From NCBI RefSeq assembly GCF_000739815.1, contig NZ_BBJJ01000044.1:1-57124 (forward strand): a DNA stretch of 57,124 nucleotides, given 5' to 3'. The notes beneath the pieces were generated by a model that searched no databases, was not told the DNA's origin, and saw only the letters and a program-made list of their open reading frames with translations. Below are positions 51,857 to 57,124 of the stretch, in pieces (the first letter of the stretch is position 1; the number at the start of each line of letters is the position of its first letter). The position numbers and the translations under genes are program-made. The DNA comes from Paraburkholderia mimosarum LMG 23256 = NBRC 106338. GTDB taxonomy: Bacteria > Pseudomonadota > Gammaproteobacteria > Burkholderiales > Burkholderiaceae.

Positions 51857-52129
51857 GTGAGCCATACGATTCGCGAAAAACAAAAGTTGCTCAACCGCGT
51901 TCGCCGCATCAAGGGGCAGGTCGAAGCCATCGAGCGCGCACTGGAAGAAGAGCGCGGCTGCATGGACGTGCTGCAGCTCATCACCAGTAGCCGCGGGGCG
52001 ATGAACGGACTGCTTGCCGTGGTTCTCGAAGACCACATCCGGACCCATCTCGTCGACGCCGAGCCGGACGACGAGCACGGCAGCGGCACCGAGCAGCTGA
52101 TCGAAGTCGTCCACAGCTACTTCAAGTAA
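51857..52129 (+). CDS. dmeR: RcnR/DmeR-type metal-sensing repressor
   Basis: 90 residues in a helical CsoR/RcnR-like fold. The residues His3, Cys35, His60 and His64 are all present (MSHTIREKQ, RGCMDVLQ, EDHIRTHL), matching the nickel/cobalt ligands of E. coli RcnR exactly in position. It lies 9 bases before the dmeF gene and 22 bases after the C-tract operator, so it likely represses the dmeRF pair and releases it when Ni or Co is bound. Confidence 0.9.
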   Translation: MSHTIREKQKLLNRVRRIKGQVEAIERALEEERGCMDVLQLITSSRGAMNGLLAVVLEDHIRTHLVDAEPDDEHGSGTEQLIEVVHSYFK

Positions 52130-52138
52130 GAGGCAATC

Positions 52139-53446
52139 ATGACCAACTTCGAAGATTCCGCGTTCGGAGCGGGGCACGACCACATCTTTCTGGGCGCAGC
52201 GCACGAAGACAACGAGCGCAGGACATGGATGGTGATCGCGCTGTGCAGCGCGATGATGGTGGCTGAAATTGTCGGCGGCAGTCTTTTCGGCTCGCTTGCG
52301 CTCGTCGCCGATGGTCTGCATATGTCGACGCACGCCGGCGCAATGCTGATCGCCGCTTTGGCATACACCTACGCGCGCCGCCACGCGGCCGACAATCGCT
52401 TCGTATTCGGTACCGGCAAGCTGGGCGACCTCGCGGGCTTTACCAGCGCCATCGTGCTTGCCATGATCGCGCTGCTGATCGCGTACGAAGCCGTTGCGCG
52501 CTTTCTCTCGCCCGTGCCCATTCACTTCGGTCAGGCGATCCCTATCGCCGTGCTTGGCCTCCTCGTCAATCTCGCGAGCGTCTGGCTGTTGAGCGGAGAT
52601 CACCACGGCCACAGTCATGGGCATAGCCACGGTCATGGTCACGATCACGGTCACGGTCACGGTCACGGCCATGAAGACAAACACGGCCACGACGACGAGG
52701 TGCATCGCATCTTCGGCAGCGCCGGCGTGTTTGCGTTGTCGGTCTTCGAAGACGGCGTACCGCCCGTCTTCCGGCTGAAACCCGAAACGGCCTCGTCGAA
52801 ACTGAACGCCAGCGATGTTTCCGTTACGACGATCCGCCCCGACGGCACGCACCAGACTTTCACGTTCACCGATCGCGGCGGCTATCTGGAATCGACGGAC
52901 GACATCCCCGAGCCGCACGCCTTCAGGGCCGTCGTTCATCTGCCCGATGGCGCGCATGAGGTCGAGTTCGAGGAACACGAGCACGAACACGACGATGCGC
53001 AGGCGGCCGCGCACCGTGACCACAACATCCGCTCGGCCTACATTCACGTCATTGCCGACGCGGCGGTTTCCGTGCTGGCCATCATCGGCCTGCTGCTGGC
53101 GCGTGCGTTTGGCTGGGTCTGGATGGACCCGCTTGCGGGTGTCATCGGCGCACTCGTGATCGCTAACTGGTCATGGGGCTTGATGCGCGACACGGGCGGC
53201 ATTCTGCTCGACATGAATCTGGACAATCGCATGGCCGAGAAGGTCCGCCAGGTCATCGAAGACAGCGGCGACACCGTGCTCGACCTTCATGTCTGGCGCG
53301 TGGGCCCGGGGCACATGAGTGCGATCGTATCGGTTGCCACGCGCGAGGCGCAGCGCAACCCAGGCTTCTACCGCACTGCACTCCAGCGTTTCAAGGGGCT
53401 CTCGCATGTGACAGTCGAAGTGAATCCGACGCCCGCCGCCGCGTAA
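52139..53446 (+). CDS. dmeF: CDF family Co/Ni efflux transporter (DmeF) with His-rich loop and extra soluble segment
   Basis: 435 residues. Helices one to four lie at about 30-155, with the metal site VADGLHMSTHAGAM. A His/Gly-rich segment follows at 154-189 (DHHGHSHGHSHGHGHDHGHG), encoded by short GGTCAC-like repeats near 52600-52690. Residues about 194-282 form an extra beta-rich segment (SVFEDGVPPVFRLKPE, IRPDGTHQTFTFTDRGGYLE) ending in a second His/Glu cluster, before helix five (HNIRSAYIHVIADAAV). CDF exporters are usually about 300-370 residues, so the insertion is notable. It uses protons to export divalent cations. Confidence 0.9.
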   Translation: MTNFEDSAFGAGHDHIFLGAAHEDNERRTWMVIALCSAMMVAEIVGGSLFGSLALVADGLHMSTHAGAMLIAALAYTYARRHAADNRFVFGTGKLGDLAGFTSAIVLAMIALLIAYEAVARFLSPVPIHFGQAIPIAVLGLLVNLASVWLLSGDHHGHSHGHSHGHGHDHGHGHGHGHEDKHGHDDEVHRIFGSAGVFALSVFEDGVPPVFRLKPETASSKLNASDVSVTTIRPDGTHQTFTFTDRGGYLESTDDIPEPHAFRAVVHLPDGAHEVEFEEHEHEHDDAQAAAHRDHNIRSAYIHVIADAAVSVLAIIGLLLARAFGWVWMDPLAGVIGALVIANWSWGLMRDTGGILLDMNLDNRMAEKVRQVIEDSGDTVLDLHVWRVGPGHMSAIVSVATREAQRNPGFYRTALQRFKGLSHVTVEVNPTPAAA

Positions 53447-53481
53447 GCGACAGGCGCCCCCTTGGGACGATGGATGCGCGC

Positions 53482-55299
53482 TCATCGCCGTATCAGCGAC
53501 CAAAGCAGCAGCGCGAGCAGTAGAACGCAGACGCCCTGCCAGAACAGCACCGGTTCGCGCTCGAGCAAGGGCTTGCGTCGAACCGGTTCCATCGCGCCCT
53601 GGCCGCTCGAAAGGCGTTCGAGATCGGCGCAGACCGCAAGCACGTCCTGATACCTGCGCGCGGGATCGGGCTGCATCGCTTTCTCCAGCACGAGATCGAG
53701 CCATTGCGGCGCGTCGGGCCGGTGCTCGTAGAGCGGCACGCGGCCATTGAAGCCGTACGGCAGCTTGCCCCCGCTGAAAAGCCGATACAGGGTTACGCCA
53801 TACGCGAACACCTCGGAGCGCGCGTCGCCCTGCGCGCCTCTCATCAACTCGGGCGCCATGTACGCCGGCGAGCCGGGCGCGACGGCCGGGCCCGGCAACG
53901 CCATACCGGGCATGTAGCCGAAGCCGAGGTCGAGCAGGCACGTACTGTCGTTCCGCATCACCAGCACGTTCTCGGGCTTGATATCGCGATGGTAGACATG
54001 GCGGCGATTCAGCGCGTCGATCGAGCGGCCCAAGTGCCGCGCTATTGCGATCGCGCGCGGCAGCGCGAGCGGCTGCGGTGCCGAAAGCAGCGTTTCCAGC
54101 GTGACCCCATCGCCGAGCGGCATCACCACGTAGAGCCGCGTTTGCCGGTTGGCGTCGACGGGCAACGGCGCGAGCACGCCAGCTTCGCCAACCTTGCCGG
54201 CGAGCCAGCGCTCGCGCACGATGGACTGGCGTATGTTCTCGTCCTGCTCGACGCGCGGCTTGGGAAACTTGAGCGCCAGCGGCGTGTCCGGATCGGCCAC
54301 ATCGCGGCCGGCGAAGATCCGCGAATAAAAGCCATCGCTGAGCACGCTCTCGAGCCGATATCCGTCGATGACGTCGCCGGCGTCGGGCACGGCGAGAATC
54401 GGCAGCATGCCGACCACGCGCTCCAGGTAGCCGCCGTCGAGCAACGGCAGGCTGCCAACGTCGATCACCGCGCTCGTCACATCGTCCTGTGAGCCGCGCG
54501 TGAGTGCCAGCGCGTCGAGCCGGCGCGCGGTTTCCATTGCCCCATTGCGCGCCGCGAGCACCGTCTGTAACTCACGCGTCGGCACATGACGATAAAGACC
54601 GTCCGAGCACAAGAGCAGGCGGTCATGCTCGCGCAGCTCGAACGTTTCGAAGCGCGTCACGAGCGCGGGATTCATGCCGACGGCGTGCGCCACGTACGAA
54701 CCAAAAGCGACTGGCACGATGTCGTCTTCGCCGATTTGCGCCAGTTGCCCGTCGCGCAGCAAATAGAGCCGCACGTCTCCGGCCGCCACGAGATACGCTG
54801 TGGCGCGCCGGATGACCAGCGCCGCAAACGACGCGGCCATTTGTTTGAGCGTTGGATCAACCCGGCCCATGTGGTGCAGCCAGTCGTGCACCGCTTCCAG
54901 CGAACGCGCGGCGGCCACGCTGGGCTGGAGCGTTTCGGGCAGCCCGTAGTACGCATCGATGAAGGTGCGCACCGAAAGCTCGGCCGCGACGCGGCCACCC
55001 TGGCTCGCGCTAACGCCGTCTGCCAGCGCGATCACACTGCCACGCGCGGCGCGCGCAGCCAGATCGCCGAGCATCACGCCGACATAGTCCTCGTTGACGC
55101 GATGTTGTCCACGCACACGCGCCGGGCGCGAAACGCAGCCGATCTCGAGCGCCGCGCATTCGCCGCGCTCGGGCTGCAACTGCAACTCGACTTCCTGAGC
55201 CTGCGCTTCGCCTGGCGCTGCGGCCGCCGCGGCTGCGTGGACCGCCCTCCGGTCCTCAGCCGGGGCAGACGGGCGATCCACGGAGCGCGGTTCGGTCAT
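53482..55299 (-). CDS. PP2C-type phosphatase fused to Ser/Thr kinase, membrane-anchored
   Basis: 605 residues. After a low-complexity Ala/Glu/Gln N-terminus (1-50), the PP2C domain (about 57-285) has RVNEDYVGVM, ALADGVSASQGGRVAAE, LLCSDGLYRHV and GSQDDVTSAV metal-binding motifs. The kinase domain (about 305-560) has the ATP Lys in ALKFPKP, YHRDIKPENVLV and LDLGFGYMP, with DLG in place of DFG, and PGSPAYMAPELM. A C-terminal helix (WQGVCVLLLALLLWSLI) anchors it in the membrane. Opposing activities in one protein are known for this bacterial class. It lies directly after an APC permease gene, which may be its target; that is inference. Confidence 0.9.
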   Translation of the reverse strand: MTEPRSVDRPSAPAEDRRAVHAAAAAAAPGEAQAQEVELQLQPERGECAALEIGCVSRPARVRGQHRVNEDYVGVMLGDLAARAARGSVIALADGVSASQGGRVAAELSVRTFIDAYYGLPETLQPSVAAARSLEAVHDWLHHMGRVDPTLKQMAASFAALVIRRATAYLVAAGDVRLYLLRDGQLAQIGEDDIVPVAFGSYVAHAVGMNPALVTRFETFELREHDRLLLCSDGLYRHVPTRELQTVLAARNGAMETARRLDALALTRGSQDDVTSAVIDVGSLPLLDGGYLERVVGMLPILAVPDAGDVIDGYRLESVLSDGFYSRIFAGRDVADPDTPLALKFPKPRVEQDENIRQSIVRERWLAGKVGEAGVLAPLPVDANRQTRLYVVMPLGDGVTLETLLSAPQPLALPRAIAIARHLGRSIDALNRRHVYHRDIKPENVLVMRNDSTCLLDLGFGYMPGMALPGPAVAPGSPAYMAPELMRGAQGDARSEVFAYGVTLYRLFSGGKLPYGFNGRVPLYEHRPDAPQWLDLVLEKAMQPDPARRYQDVLAVCADLERLSSGQGAMEPVRRKPLLEREPVLFWQGVCVLLLALLLWSLIRR

Positions 55300-56733
55300 T
55301 TACTTTTTGCCGTGAGTCATCACGTCGCTGGTTTCCAGATCGTGTTCGATTTTCTCGAGCACCTGCGGCGAACGCTTCTTCAGCATGAGCAACCAGACCG
55401 TGCCGACGAGCATGTACGCCACGAACAGATACGGCAGGATGTTATACGGATAGTCCGGCACCGGATAGACGCTGCCGATCACCGCCCCGACCATCGCCAG
55501 CGCGCCGAGCACGCCCCACAGCACGTTGACCGGCTTGAGCACGCCCAGCTTCTTCAGATAGAGGGGCGCCGAAACCGCGACGAGAAAATAGGTCACCAGA
55601 AAGCCGAAGGTGGCGAACGTACTCGTGTAGCCGAAGGTGTTGAGCGGACCGGTGCCCAGCATCGCGATGCACACGACGAAGGTCACGATCGAGGAAAACG
55701 CCACGGCGAGATACGGCGTCTGGTGCGTGCGGTGAACCATCCCCATCGAGCGATGCACGAACTGGTAGCGCCCCATGGAATAGAGCAGGCGGCTGGACGA
55801 GTTGATGCACGCAAGCACGCACGAGAACGCGCTGATCGAGGCGATCAGATAAAACACGGGGCCGAGCGGCGAGGCGCCGACGCTCGCAAGCAAGGTGTTG
55901 AGCACGGCCGAATCGGCGCCGAGCTTGGCCGCGTCGCCGTGGTAGGCGATCGTCATCGAATAGGCGACGAACATGAAGAACAGGCCGGACAGGATCACGC
56001 TCCAGACCACGGCGCGCGGAATGACGCGCAGCGGGTTTCTGGTCTCCTGGCCGAGCGAGGCCGCGCTTTCGAAACCCACATAGGAGAAGATACCCAGCAC
56101 CATGCCTTGCGCCATACCCTTGCCGCTCACGCCCTGCAGCCGCAACTGCGTATGGTCGACGATATGGTCCGGATGCAGTGCGAGCACGTAGATCAGCACG
56201 CCGCCCACGATCACGACCGAAGCGGCCTCGATGGCCAGCGAGAGCCGCGAGGAAAGCTTCACGTCGCGTGCGGAGAAGAACCAGGCGAGCGCAACGAAAA
56301 CGGTGTAGACCGCCCACGACGGGATGTTGATGCCCCAGGAAGAGAAGGCATTCTGCACGAACACCACACCTGCGGCGCCAACTCCCATCGCGGTGCCGAT
56401 ATATGCCGCGATCAATCCCCAGCCGGCGATGCCCCCTGCCATCGGTCCGAGCGCGCGCGAAATGTAGATGAAGAACGACCCGGCGGTGGCAATCCGGCTG
56501 GAGAGCGCGATGATGCTCATGCTGACCAGCAGCAGCCCGAGCGTCGAAAGGCCATAAATCAGCCAGGTTCCTGCGCCTGCCAGCGCCGCGATCGCGGTCA
56601 CGTTGATCGACGGCGTAAAGGTCGGCGAAAGGTTGGCGATGGACTGACCAATGACTTCGGCGAAACCTAAAGTACCGGCACGCAGGCCGGTTGACGATGC
56701 CGGCGCTGCCTGTGTGGTGCTTTGCGTACTCAT
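55300..56733 (-). CDS. APC superfamily amino acid permease
   Basis: 477 residues from the ATG at 56733 (MSTQSTTQAAPASS), with AGGAG upstream; an ATG at 56838 lies inside the adjacent gene's end. It has about twelve membrane helices. APC features are GFAEVIGQSIANLSPTF in helix one and SYVGFESAASLGQETRNPLR, plus INSSSRLLYSMGRY. The substrate is an amino acid or amine, unresolved. The stop is immediately before the start of the phosphatase-kinase gene, so the two are coupled. Confidence 0.92.
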   Translation of the reverse strand: MSTQSTTQAAPASSTGLRAGTLGFAEVIGQSIANLSPTFTPSINVTAIAALAGAGTWLIYGLSTLGLLLVSMSIIALSSRIATAGSFFIYISRALGPMAGGIAGWGLIAAYIGTAMGVGAAGVVFVQNAFSSWGINIPSWAVYTVFVALAWFFSARDVKLSSRLSLAIEAASVVIVGGVLIYVLALHPDHIVDHTQLRLQGVSGKGMAQGMVLGIFSYVGFESAASLGQETRNPLRVIPRAVVWSVILSGLFFMFVAYSMTIAYHGDAAKLGADSAVLNTLLASVGASPLGPVFYLIASISAFSCVLACINSSSRLLYSMGRYQFVHRSMGMVHRTHQTPYLAVAFSSIVTFVVCIAMLGTGPLNTFGYTSTFATFGFLVTYFLVAVSAPLYLKKLGVLKPVNVLWGVLGALAMVGAVIGSVYPVPDYPYNILPYLFVAYMLVGTVWLLMLKKRSPQVLEKIEHDLETSDVMTHGKK

Positions 56734-56813
56734 GTAGGGCTCCTGAAAGATTGCTGATTCAACGTCGAGTTTGCTCAACTGTTCCAGAGTCAAAAAAGTC
56801 CGGCTAATTAAAA

Positions 56814-57124
56814 TTAATTGTTCCAGCCAGGAATCCACGAAGTGCCCGCGAGCGGCACGCGCGCCATCGCCGCGGCTTCCACGGTCAGGGCGACCAGATC
56901 CTCGGGCTCCAGGTGATGCACGTTCTGCTTCCCGCAGGCACGCGCGATCGTGGTCAGTTCCATGTTCAGCGTCTTGAGATAGTTGCGCACACGGCGCGAA
57001 CCCTCATCGGGCTGGACGCGCTGTTCGAGAACGGCGTCCTGCGTCGTCACGCCAACGGGGCATTTGCCCGTGTGGCAGTGGTGGCAGAAGCCCGGCGACG
57101 TGCCGAGCGCGGCATAATCGGCGG
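56814..57124 (-). CDS. FMN-binding glutamate synthase family protein (C-terminal end, cut by window edge)
   Basis: About 103 residues remain. CHHCHTGKCPVGVTTQDAV is the conserved cysteine cluster after the FMN site in GltB-like proteins, and the tail ends VPLAGTSWIPGWNN. The 5' part lies outside. It lies 80 bases upstream of the APC permease and may belong to the same operon; glutamate synthase activity fits amine or amino-acid metabolism but cannot be shown here. Confidence 0.82.
   Translation of the reverse strand, partial: ADYAALGTSPGFCHHCHTGKCPVGVTTQDAVLEQRVQPDEGSRRVRNYLKTLNMELTTIARACGKQNVHHLEPEDLVALTVEAAAMARVPLAGTSWIPGWNN

Noticed and set aside
52600..52690. Short GGTCAC-like tandem repeats as a microsatellite or CRISPR-like array
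   Set aside because: They lie in frame in dmeF and encode the His/Gly metal-binding loop; there are no spacers.
54586..56670. Open frame of 694 codons on the plus strand
   Set aside because: It runs antisense to the phosphatase-kinase and permease genes, has no family motif and has the Arg/His/Glu bias of a shadow frame.

Overview
The window looks like a chromosomal accessory segment of a Burkholderiaceae bacterium (Paraburkholderia, Caballeronia or Burkholderia type). The reasons are high GC, dense catabolic operons each with a LysR-type regulator, several ABC importers, FisR-controlled sulfide genes and a split cyd locus. No rRNA, tRNA, CRISPR array, phage or intact insertion sequence was seen. 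Genus is inference; no marker gene is present.

Layout. (1) 1-5315, minus strand: an importer operon (substrate-binding protein, permease) whose middle genes are a fatty-acid desaturase, a creatininase-family amidohydrolase, a metallo-beta-lactamase-fold lactonase-like hydrolase and an unrecognised protein. A divergent SDR gene and a broken NAD-epimerase gene (frameshift plus stop) follow to 7517. (2) 7691-10188: DUF3047 protein, small proteins and a YbhB/PEBP protein around a gene-poor stretch. (3) 10266-15120: a coupled operon (ketopantoate-reductase-like, VOC, MaoC, class III CoA-transferase, shikimate-dehydrogenase-like) with a divergent LysR gene and a palindromic operator. (4) 15372-20484: LysR, SDR, MFS transporter and a split transketolase. 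(5) 20814-32168, minus strand: a thiamine-diphosphate decarboxylase and aldehyde dehydrogenase of the 2-ketoarginine/aminoaldehyde type, then two complete ABC importers (polyamine-type and polar-amino-acid-type) and a LysR gene. (6) 32681-37469: histidine phosphatase, APH-like kinase, SDR, acyl-CoA dehydrogenase and LysR, resembling the LvaA/LvaC/LvaD (ACAD10/11) route for 4-hydroxy acids.

(7) 38017-51747 reads as a sulfide/respiration island. A FisR-type sigma-54 activator with three sensor-like cysteines faces a persulfide dioxygenase, a DUF442-sulfide:quinone oxidoreductase fusion and a TauE/SafE exporter, with a palindromic upstream site and a -24/-12 promoter between them. Next come cydDC, cydAB and two related small two-helix proteins that each carry a CydX-like motif. 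A Prx6-type peroxiredoxin and a cysteine-containing ArsR regulator diverge from cydA. The fit is functional: SQR removes sulfide, cytochrome bd respires in its presence and CydDC exports thiols.

(8) 51797-53446: dmeR-dmeF nickel/cobalt efflux with C-tract operators; DmeF carries a long His-rich loop and an extra soluble segment. (9) 53482-57124, minus strand: a membrane-anchored PP2C phosphatase-Ser/Thr kinase fusion, an APC permease and the 3' end of a glutamate-synthase-like gene.

Family names come from motifs recognised by eye; no search was run. The strongest leads are the two-helix CydX-like pair, the SQR with an alanine at the second redox-cysteine position, the desaturase/creatininase/lactonase importer operon and the Lva-like kinase cluster.
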